Assembly: GCF_036588685.1 (NCBI RefSeq) | Contig: NW_026963311.1 | Coordinates: 744,001-808,000, forward strand | DNA: 64,000 nucleotides | Origin: Mytilus trossulus | Lineage: Eukaryota > Mollusca > Bivalvia > Mytilida > Mytilidae | Reading direction: 5' to 3' | Made by a program: the position numbers and the translations under genes | Part shown: positions 49,430 through 59,248 of the stretch, piece after piece | Numbering within the stretch: position 1 is the stretch's first letter | How the letters are laid out: the number at the start of each line of letters is the position of its first letter | The notes under the pieces: model-generated | The model's input: the letters and a program-made list of their open reading frames with translations, nothing else | Told to the model about the DNA's origin: nothing | The model's database searches: none

Positions 49430-51640
49430 ATTCACCGATCATTCATTTCTTATGTACGTGTAGGGTGGTGATGGCTGGTAAAATTATAACCTTCTTTTTT
49501 TTTTATAACAGTTCAATTAATGATCTGAAGTATTCATTCATGACAAGGTTACCTGAGGTAACCCCAATTATAACAACAAATACAACCATTAAACTCAAGT
49601 CAACTAAGGTAACTTTATATATATACCATACCATAAACAATACAAATCTATGAAGTCCTACACTCTAAATTAAGAAATTGTGTAATTAAAATATAAATGT
49701 ATACACTAGCAACGTATGTACTAGAAATTCTTTCATAACAGGGTAACCTGCGGTAACCCAAACAATAACAGCAAATACAACCTATTTAACTCAAGTTAAT
49801 TCAGATCACCTTTACATATACATCACACAAACAATATAATTTCAATGAATTCCTACATAACAAAAGAAGAAAGTGGTTTATTACAGCATAAATGCATATA
49901 CTAGCAAAGTATCTACTAAGTATTTTGTTATGACAGGGTTACCTCAGGTAACCCATAAAATAGCAACAAGTATTATCCATTGATATCAAGTTAACTAAAG
50001 TCGCTTTTCCGATATATCACATAAACAATACACATCTATGAGGCCTACATGTAAAATAAAGATATTGTTTGATTACAACATAAATGTTTTCACTAGCAAA
50101 CCATCTAATAAGCATTCTTTATAACATGGGTACCTGAGGTAACCCCAGACATAATTACTAATATAACCCACTTAACTTAACTGAAGTAAACTGAGATCAC
50201 CTTTACATGTGCATCACATAAACAATACAACTTTCGTGAAGTCCTACATTTGAAATAAAGAAGTTTGTTTATTACAATTAATGTAAACAATAGCAAAGTA
50301 TCTACGAAGAATTCATTCATTACAGGGTTACCTGAGAGACAGGGTTACCTCAGGTAACCTAATAATAACAACAAATACAACCCTTTTAACTCAAGTTTAC
50401 TCAGGTAACATATATCTATACATCGCATAAACAATACAAATCTATGAAGTCCTACATTTTAAATTAAGAAATTGTGTAATTACAAAATCAATGCATATAC
50501 CAGCAAAGTATCTACGAAGTATTCTTTCATAACAAGGTTACCTCAGGTAACCCCAAAAATAATAGTAAATATAATCAATTCAAATAAAGTTAACTTAAGT
50601 TGCCTTTCCTAAATATCATATTAACAATACACATCTATGAAGTTCAAACTTATAAAAAAGTAAATCGTTTATTACAACTCAAATGTATATTCTGGAAAAC
50701 TATCTACAAAGTATTCTTACATGACAGGATAACTTCGGGTAACCATAACAATAACATCAAATAAAAAATACAAATCTATGAAGTCCTAAATTTTTAAATT
50801 CAAATGTATACACTAGCATAGTATCTACTAATATGTTTTTCATTACAGGATTACCTGAGGTTACCCAAGTAATAACAGCAATTACAACCAATTTAACTCA
50901 AGTTAATTCAGATCACCTTTACATTTACATCACATAAACAATATAACTTCAATGAATTCCTACATTGAAAATGAACACCATAAATACATATACTAACAAA
51001 GTATCCATTAAGTATTCTAAAATAGCTACAAGTATAATCCATTTAAATCGAGTAAAGACATATTGCATTTTCTAAATATCGCGTAAGCAATTTACATCTG
51101 TGAAGTCCTACATGTAAAATAAAGAAATTGTTTGATTACAACATAAATGTTTACACTAGCAAACTATCTAATAAGCATTCTTTCATAACAGGGGTACCTG
51201 AGGTAACCCCAAATATAATTGCAAATATAACCCACTTAACTGAAGTTATTTGAGATCACCTTTATATATATATCCCATAAAAAATATAACTTCAATGAAG
51301 TCCTACATTCAAAATGAATAAGTTGGTTTATTACAATTAATGTAAAGACTAGCAAAGTATCTACGAAGTATTCATTCATGACAGGGTTACCTCAGGTAAC
51401 CCCAATTATAACACCAAATACAACCCATTTAACTCAAGTGAACTCGTGTAATATTTACATATAATCTCATAAACAGTACAAATCTATGAAGTCATACATT
51501 TTAAATTCAGACATTGTGTAATTACAGCATAAATGCATATACCAGCAAAGTATCTACGAAGTATTCTTTCAGGAAACCCCAAAAATAACAACAAATATAA
51601 TCGATTCAAATCAAAATAACATAAGGTTGCAGTCTTGTTA
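49430..51640 (+). repeat. ~193-bp tandem array with palindromic GGTTACC-TSA-GGTAACC
   Basis: About 11-12 diverged units, each centred on the palindrome GGTTACCTCAGGTAACC or a variant, at 49547, 49742, 49937, 50128, 50343, 50536, 50727, 50848, 51191 and 51385. The units also share AACAATACAAATCTATGAAG and CTAGCAAAGTATCTAC. The palindrome core CCTGAGGTAA is the motif of the element's terminal repeats. Confidence 0.85.
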
Positions 51641-51849
51641 TTGACTGCTCCATAGGCTTACATGCAAAACAGCTGATCTTAGAAAAAAATTCATGTTCAT
51701 ATCATGGATGTACCAAAGTGAAATTGTGATTTAATTAAAAAAAGGGGGTCTTGCCACGAAGAATAAAACGTTACGCAATCCTGAAGTCAACTCATTTTTT
51801 TTCTACTTTCTGTTTGCTATTTTTACTTTCCTGGAATGATATCCCCAAA

Positions 51850-53640
51850 AGATGCAAGATTTGTTCACTGAGGTAACCTGACCTTGCACAAGAGTAGAAT
51901 GGTTCCCTGAGGTAACCTGACCATGCACAGTTGTACAGTGGTTCCCTGAGGTAACCTGATCATGCACATAAGTACAATGGTTCCCTGAGGAAACCAACCA
52001 TGCACAGTAGTACAATGTTTCCTGAAGTAATCTGACCAGGCACAGTAGTGCAATTGTTCCCTGAGGTAACCTGACCATGCACAGAAGTACAATGGTTCCC
52101 TGAGGAAACTTGACCATGCACAGAAGTACAATGGTTCCCTGAAGTAATCTGACCATGTACAGTAGTACAATGGTTCCCTGGCGAAACCTGACCATGCACA
52201 GTAGTACAATGGTTCCCTGAGGTAACATGACAATGCACAGTATTACAATGGTTCCCTGAGGTAACCTGGCCATGCACAGTAGTACAGTGGTTCCCTGAGG
52301 TAACATGACAATGTACATTAGTGCAATGGTTCCCTGAGGAAACCTGACAATGCACAGTAGTACAATGGTTCCCTGGGGTAACCTGACCATGCACAGTAGT
52401 ACAATGGTTCCATTAGATAAACTTACCATGCACAGTAGTACAATGGTTCCCTGAGGTAACCTGGCAATGCACAGAAGTACAATGGTTCCCTGCAGTAACC
52501 TGACCATGTACATAAGTACAATGATTCCCTTGGGAAACCTGACCATGTACAGTAGTACAATGGTCACCTGAGGTAACATGACTATGCACAGTAGTACAAT
52601 GATTCCCTGAGGTAACCTGACCATGCACAGAAGTACTGTGGTTCCCTGAGGTAACATGACCATATACAGTAGTACAATGGTTCCCTGAAGTAACCTAATC
52701 ATGCACAGTAGTCAGGTTCTCTGAAGTAACCTGACCATGCACGGTAGTGCAATGATTCCATAATTACTTACCATGCACAGTAGTACAACTGTTCCCTGAA
52801 GTAACCTGATCATGCACAGTAGTACAATGGTTCCCTGAGGTATTCTGACCATGCACAGTAGTACAATGATTCCCTGAGGTTACATGACAATGCACAGTAG
52901 TACAAAATTTCCCTGAGGTTAAATAACCATGCACAGTAGAACAATGGTTTCCTGAGGAAACCTGACAATGCAGAGTAGTACAATGATTCCCTGAGGTACC
53001 TTACCGTGCACAGTAGTAGAATGGTTCCCTGAGGTAACCTGACCATGCACAGTAGTAGAGTGGTTCCCTGAGGAGACATGACAATGCACAGAAGTACAAT
53101 GGTTCCCTGAGGTAACCTGGCAATGCGCAGTAGTACAATGGTTCCCTGAAGTAACCTGACCATGTCAATAGTACAATGGTTCCCTGGGGAAACCTGACCA
53201 TGCACAGTAGTACAAATGTTCCCTGAGGTAACATGACAATGCACAGTAGTACAATGGTTCCCTAAGGTAACCTGACCATACACAGTAGTACAGTGGTTCC
53301 CTGAGGTAACCTGAGGTAACCTGACCATGCACAGTAGTGCAATGGTTCCCTCGGTAACATGACCATGCACAGTAGTACAATGGATCCCTGAGGTAACCAG
53401 ACCATGCACAGTAGAAAAATGGTTCCTTGAAGTAACCCGATCATGCACAGTAGTACCATGGTTCCCTGAGGTAACCTTACCATGCACAGTAGTACAGTGG
53501 TTCCCTGAGGTAACCTGGTCATGTATAGTAATTTACATATGACCTGAGGTAACCTTGTCATGTACAGTAATTTACAGATGACCTGAGGTAACCTGGTCAT
53601 GTACAGTAATTTACAGATGACCTGAGGTAGCCTGTCCGTG
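51850..53640 (-). repeat. 39-bp minisatellite, about 45 copies
   Basis: The unit is GGTTCCCTGAGGTAACCTGA followed by CCATGCACAGTAGTACAAT. Because 39 is a multiple of three, reading frames stay open for long distances on the minus strand (a 299-codon frame at 51803-52702 and a 225-codon frame at 52810-53487). These are artefacts of the repeat. The core CCCTGAGGTAA matches the terminal inverted repeat of the enclosing element. Confidence 0.92.
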
Positions 53641-54578
53641 AAAAAAAAGAAAATAGATGTAATCTGGACTGACTAAGCTGACGAAGGGAGTTATGAACAT
53701 TCAATTGTGGTAACCTGAGGTTTATAGAAAATTAGCGTTTTGCAAATGTTAACTGTGGTAACATTCAGCTGGTACAATGACCATGAAGTTGTGACCTTAG
53801 GTAACCTCACCATATTCTTATTCTAACATACAGAGGTATTCTGAGGTTACATATTTATTTACAGTAGTTAAGAAATGACATTAGTTAACATGTACATTTG
53901 GCCATGTATAGAAATGCAGAAGTGCCCTGAGGAAAACTAAAAAAAATAGTGTTTTGTAAAGTTTATACAAAGTGTGGTAATACGAGTATGTGCAGTAATA
54001 CAGAGTAACCTGACCATGTACAGCAATACAGAGGTAATATTAGGTAACCTCACAATGTTCAATCATACAGAGGTGACCTGAGGTAACCTCACCATGTGAG
54101 CAATCATAGATATGATCTGAGATACAGGAAATACACCGTTATTTAGAGATGACCTAAGGTTATCTGACCATGTACAAAAGTCCACTGGAGATGTGAGGTT
54201 TTTCCTTGAAAATATCCAACATCTCTCAAATAAGATTGATTAAGACAATTTACATTTTAAAAAAGCAGTTATATACTTTATAACCTGTGCTTGTAACTAC
54301 GTTACTTTCAAAGTAATGTCAAATGAAAAAAAAGTAGATTACTGTTCGTACTGCAATGTTTCTCTTTTTTAATACTGGTGAATCAAATCCTTACAGTTTG
54401 TACTGGCTGGTCATCATCGCGTATGATACGATTTTAATACTCATACATAGCTAATGAATATTATGCATGAATATAGACAAGATCAGCACGTGTAGCCATA
54501 AACTGAGAGTTGTATATTTGTAGTGTAAATATATAGATTCCGTTTATAGAATACAAAATTAGATCAGAAACATAGTTA
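53641..54578. repeat. Decayed continuation of the minisatellite, then unique sequence
   Basis: Up to ~54185 scattered copies of GAGGTAACCTCACCATGT and related pieces show a decayed edge of the array. From 54186 to 54578 the sequence is AT-rich and unassigned. Confidence 0.6.
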
Positions 54579-56440
54579 TTAAAATTGAGAAAGAAAATGG
54601 TGAATATGTCAAAGCGACAACCACCCGACCATAGAGCAGACAACAGCCGAAGGCAACCAAAGGGTCTCCAATGTAGCGAGAATTCCCGCAGCTGTAGGTT
54701 TCCTAAAAATATGCATAATAGTTCAGTGATAATGGACGTCATACTAAACTCCGAACTATACACAAGAAACTAAAATTTAAAACCATACAAGCCTAAAAAA
54801 GGCCAGAGGCTCCTGACTTGGGACATGCGCAAAATTGCGGCGGGGTTAAACATGTTTATGAGATCTCAACCCTCCCCCTATACATCTAGCCAATGTAGAA
54901 AAGTAAAAGAATAACAATACGCACATTAAAATTCAGTTCAAGAGAAGTCCGAGTCCGATGTCAAAAGATGTAACAAAAGAAAATAGATAAAATGACAATA
55001 GTACATAAATAACAACAGACTACTAGCAGTTAACTTACATGCCAGCTCCAGACCTCAATTAATCTGATTGAAAGATTATGTGTTCATCATATGACTATCA
55101 GGCACAATCCCTCCCGTTAGTGGTTTAGTATCATACTATCATAAAATATATGAGAAGAACATAACCCGTGTCATGCCAACAACTGTTTTTTAGAAATAGA
55201 TGTGTTTAGTTCCGATTCAAAGTCTCTATCAGTGAATCAATATTAAAGCCAAAATATGCAATCTTTAATGACCTGACAACAGTATCGTAACTATATCCCT
55301 TTTTAATAAGTCTAGTTAAAGGTTTCGTTAGTTTCTGAGGAGAATACTGACATTTTTGTTCTTTATATAAAATACTTCCATAAAAAATTGGATGTGAAAT
55401 ACCTGAACGTATGAGATGTCTGCATGTTGAGTTATATTTACCAATTATTTCCTTATACTGATGATAAAATTTAGTAAATTTTTTGACCAGTTTGTGATAT
55501 CGAAAAACCCTGGTGTAATAATTTTTTAGTAATACATAAATTTCTCTCGCTAAATTCTAATACGTTATTACATACACGAGAGAATCGTACAAGTTGCGAT
55601 ATATAAACACCATAAGATGATGACAAGGGAACGTCACCATCTACAAATGGATAATTAACAATAGGAAATGAAAAAAAACATCTCTCTTATCAACAATTTT
55701 TGTCTTAATCTTCCCGTTTATGAAATAGATATCAAGATCGAGGAAAGGGCAGTGGTCATTGTTATCATTAGCTTTAATTAAAGTAAGTTCTACAGGATAA
55801 ATTTCTTTAGTATACATACGGAAGTCGTTATTATTGAGAGCCAATATATCATCCAAATATCTGAAAGTATTGTTAAATTTTTGTATCAAATATTGTTTTT
55901 AAGGGTCTTTGCTAATTTAAGTCATAAATTGTAACTCATAACAATACAAAAACAGGTCCGCAATAATTGGTTCACAGTTAGTTCCCATTGGAATTCCAAT
56001 AACTTGACAATATACGGAATCTCTAAAGCGAACAAAAATGTTATCAAATAAAAATTCAAGCGCATAAATAGTATCAAAGTATGTCCAATTGACATAGTTC
56101 TTTTGTTTATTGCTACTAAAAAATGATCGCAAAGAGTTTGAACATGTGTACTCGCATTCCGACTTTTTAAATGCCCAGTTAATTAGGGATGTGAATTTTT
56201 TCTTAATAAGAATATGAGGCAAAGTGGTATATAGGGTAGAAAAATCTAAACTTTGAACAGATTTAAAATCACCAATATATGCATGCAATTTATCAAGTAC
56301 TTCCAACGAGTTTTTGACACTCCAAAAGAAATAATTCCACTATTTTCAAAGGCCTTATTTGAACAATTTATTATCAGGTTTTTTTATTTTACCAAGTGTA
56401 CTAGTAAGTAAAACAGACAATTTAGTAGTTGAACAATGGA
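54579..56440 (-). mobile_element. Penelope-like retroelement, family B
   Basis: The 3' end and UTR (54579-55190) match the fragments at 4666, 9850 and 37070. Reverse-transcriptase coding sequence follows up to ~56440 on the minus strand, where it is broken by a MITE and a duplication. It is nested within the Mutator-like element. Confidence 0.82.
55190..56440 (-). pseudogene. Penelope-like reverse transcriptase, family B, broken
   Basis: The minus-strand pieces in order are STTKLSVLLTS (near 56420), SLDFSTLYTTLPHILIKKKF, VIGIPMGTNCEPIIADLFLY, then the active-site FRYLDDILALNN and FLDLDIYFINGK. A frameshift near 55680 moves the downstream part (SYGVYISQLVRF and on to about 55190) to another frame, and at least two more breaks lie at 55890-55917 and 56306-56355. 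The catalytic aspartates (YLDD) are kept, but no intact product is possible. The E in GTNCEP, where the family normally has A, also points to decay. Confidence 0.8.
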
Positions 56441-56583
56441 CAGTGGTGGGTCCAGGGGTGTTCTGGGTATAGGAACCCTTTTTTTGGAGATCAATGCATT
56501 TGAATGGAAACATATAGTTGGAACCCCCTCCTTGTGTCCTGGATTGGGAACCCCCCTTTTTTAAATGGATGGATCCGCCACTG
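56441..56583. mobile_element. MITE with CAGTGGYGGRTCCA ends, copy 1
   Basis: Terminal inverted repeats CAGTGGTGGGTCCA and TGGATCCGCCACTG; inner part TTGGAGATCAATGCATTTGA. The ends CAGTGGCGGATCCA are, from memory, common to DNA-transposon relics in many animals. No clear target duplication. Confidence 0.7.
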
Positions 56584-56756
56584 CCCCTCATGTAGTCGGA
56601 CAAGATGGACTGATTTTCAATAACCTATCTATTAAATGTTATCATTTTCTACTTATGTTACTTCAAAGGCCTTATTTGAACAATTTATTATCAGGTTTTT
56701 AATTTTACCAAGTGTACTAGTAAGTAAAACAGACAATTTAGTAGTTGAACAATGGA

Positions 56757-56911
56757 CAGTGGCGGGTCCAGGGGTGTTCTAAGGATAGGAACCCTTTTTT
56801 TTTGGAGATCAATGCATTTGAATGGGAACATACAGTTGGAACACCCTCCTTGTGTCCTGGATTGGGGACTCCCCCCCTTTTTTTTTTTTACAATGAATGG
56901 ATCCGCCACTG
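56757..56911. mobile_element. MITE with CAGTGGYGGRTCCA ends, copy 2
   Basis: The duplicate of copy 1, with ends CAGTGGCGGGTCCA and TGGATCCGCCACTG and a longer T-run inside. Confidence 0.7.
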
Positions 56912-57120
56912 CCTCTCATGCAGTCGAACAAGATAGACTGATTTTAATAACCTATCTATTAAATGTTATCATTTTCTACTTATGTTACTTTAAAAGAAGT
57001 AACCAAAATCAATATATGCGTAATCTGTCCATATGTAAGTGTCATATATTACCAAACACAATGTAGTCAAAGTTTCAATAGGACATTCACGAAACTTAGG
57101 CAGCAATCATTTCATTTTAA

Positions 57121-57292
57121 GGGGGGGGGGGGGCTATGGGTTTTTTTTTTTTTTTTAAGTTTGTTACTAATTGTTCTGCCACTATATGTAATCCTAAAAT
57201 TGAAATGGAAGAAAAAAATGTTTTCGACCTGTCTCAAAAAAATATTGTCTTTCGCCGAAGGAAAAAAATCCATAGACCCCCCCCCCCCCCCG
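57121..57292. repeat. Inverted repeat with G-run and C-run ends
   Basis: A 13-base G-run followed by CTATGGGTTTTTTT at the left pairs with AAAAAAATCCATAGAC followed by a C-run at the right. The whole is ~172 bp and looks like a small inverted-repeat element. Confidence 0.6.
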
Positions 57293-57721
57293 AAAATCAA
57301 ATGTTTGCTGTCTTAGGCATGTGTGGATAACTTTTATTCTTTAATAGTTAGTTTAAATAATTGTATATACATTTATTTACATAAATCTCTATGAACCCAG
57401 TTTTTGACAACTATTATTATAAAAGTTTAAAAGCCATTCAAAAAGTGTTTTCTTTTTAATTATTTTAAGTCATTTACGTTTCACTAAATAAATATCTGTT
57501 CACGTTGCAATGATCACAAATAAACCAAATATTTGGATTTTTTCGTGAATTATTTGTCGTAACTAATTGAAAAAATTGTATGTGTTCCTGTTTTCTCCTA
57601 TTTTTCGCACATATACTGTCAGTCGAAATAGAAAGTACAATGATGTATTTTTAGTTTATTCTATTTTTAGATCATGTTATTACTACGCATAATAATGCGG
57701 CATATGGGCACTATTGCCACG
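57293..57721. other. Right inner flank of the Mutator-like element
   Basis: AT-rich, with no gene. It corresponds in position, but not in sequence, to the left inner flank. Confidence 0.35.
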
Positions 57722-57780
57722 ATTACCTGAGGGCACCGATTACCTCAGGGCATACAGCAGCGGACCTAACTGCCATCTGC
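57722..57780 (-). repeat. Right terminal inverted repeat
   Basis: Reverse complement of 49224-49282 with two mismatches (fifth base, and one base within CCCTGAGG). Followed directly by the target duplicate TAGTTGGGT. Confidence 0.9.
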
Positions 57781-57789
57781 TAGTTGGGT

Positions 57790-58788
57790 ATGAAATTTCT
57801 CGATCTTTATCCCGGTCTACCTACTTTTAACATTAATTGATAATAATTATTCTCGCCTTGAATCTGCATGAAATATTTGCCATTATATGTTAAGCAGGCT
57901 AAAAATCAATCTATCTTTTTTTTCCCGGATATAACTAATATGATTATCTAATTTTTTTTTTTTTTCATTCGTTGTATTAATGTTTTTACGCAGTAATTCG
58001 TAAATGCTTCGTACAAAGAAGTAATTAAAAATTCAACAAAAATAAACAAACATATTAAGCAGAGATCTATCTGATCTTACCGCTAGCTCTCCATTGTCAA
58101 GAGGTGTTTGCCTATTTGAGCTCACTTTTCTTAATTGTTGTTAAATTAAAGTATTGTTGTTGGGTTGTTGTCTCATTGACGATTACACACCATCTCCTTT
58201 TATTCGACAAGTTTACCGATATGACTGGTTAAATATTAGATTGCAACTCCCCAAGCAAAACATATGTCGTGCACGTAGAGCCCGGTATCAAATATTTATT
58301 ATAATAACCGAACCAGAACCTTCATTTCATTGGGGCTCTTTAATTCAACATGATTGGAAGAGAGGTCTAGTTATTAAATAAATTTTAAAAAAAGGACAGA
58401 AAAAAGATGAAATTACACTACCAAGTAATTCACTCAGAAATATTGACGATTTGATATAGTCCTAATGAAAATATATACTAGTATTCAGCATTGGCTTTCA
58501 TTTTCTTTATGAAGAACATAATATAATCTTAAGTTGACATTAATTGTTTCTATTAATTGTCAGATTAATCGCACTTGGATATAAGACATCTGGTTATTGG
58601 TTGTATAATTAAAGTCTGTCGATGGTGAGTAACAGTTAAAGCTAGAATTTTTCGACCACGCTTATAGACAATAATATAAAAGTAGTATTTAAAGTATCTT
58701 TGTATCTCTATTCCGGTAACTTTGTCAACGCTTTCATGTAAAACAATTGGTTTTAGAGAACACGTCATTTAATGTATGTACGTCCATA
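57790..58788. other. Intergenic region downstream of the stress-protein gene
   Basis: AT-rich. At 58155-58200 a short stretch (TTGTTGTCTCATTGACGATT) is an inverted end of the dispersed repeat of 29555-29770. Nothing else is recognised. Confidence 0.4.
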
Positions 58789-59106
58789 TCAACAATTTTC
58801 AGCTTTTGGCTTGAAACATGCAATTAAATAATATGTCATCGCACCATACGCATTTGTCATTACTTTACATCTTAATTGTGCTAGAAGATCATTAGTAGTC
58901 ACATTTGGAAATAAACGCAAGATATCGACTAAAGTGTTGATACATGTACAAATGTTTCTAAAATAAAGTGTTGACACTAATGTTTCTAAGATAACCTTCA
59001 CCGCGTTCTTCGAGAAGAAAAGTTCGGAACCCAAACACATAAAACTTTTAAGGGAATCAACACCAATACCACCTATATCCAAGAGCCATAGTTGTTTCAG
59101 ATCAAA
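58789..59106 (-). other. Candidate exon of unknown function
   Basis: An open frame on the minus strand (up to 123 codons counted from an ATG at 59160, stop at 58789). A good acceptor-like TGTACATCTTTCAG ends at 59107, after which the frame reads FDLKQLWLLDIGGIGVDSLK and runs on for about 105 residues. I do not recognise it. It lies 90-140 bp downstream of the stress-protein stop, so it could be an alternative last exon, part of its 3' UTR, or chance. Confidence 0.2.
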
Positions 59107-59248
59107 CTGAAAGATGTACATCTGAATTTGTGTATAATTGCATAATTTAAAAATATACAATGAAATCCTTCAAACCATTTCAGTACCGGTGAAGAGATAA
59201 CATTTGTCTGTATATCGCTTGTGTCGCCTTATTTCTCTCGCATCAAAA

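Larger units (their letters stand above)
56346..56990. repeat. ~315-bp tandem duplication
   Basis: The block starting TTCAAAGGCCTTATTTGAAC at 56347 and ending near TTATGTTACTT recurs from 56662. Each copy contains a piece of Penelope coding sequence, one MITE and the flank CTCATGTAGTCGGACAAGAT (CTCATGCAGTCGAACAAGAT in the second). The duplication therefore followed the MITE insertion. Confidence 0.85.
49224..57780. mobile_element. 8.56-kb Mutator-like (or foldback) element with 59-bp TIRs and 9-bp TSD
   Basis: The left end 49224-49282 (starting GCAGGTGGCAGTTAGGTCCG) and the right end 57722-57780 are reverse complements over 59 bp with two mismatches. TAGTTGGGT flanks it perfectly on both sides in the same orientation (49215-49223 and 57781-57789). 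A 9-bp duplication is typical of Mutator-like transposons. The interior holds two tandem arrays, a decayed Penelope-like element, two MITEs and an inverted G/C-run element. No transposase is visible, so it is non-autonomous. Confidence 0.85.

Noticed and set aside
49430..51640. CRISPR-like spaced palindromes
   Set aside because: The spacers are themselves repeated and the genome is eukaryotic; this is an ordinary ~193-bp tandem repeat.
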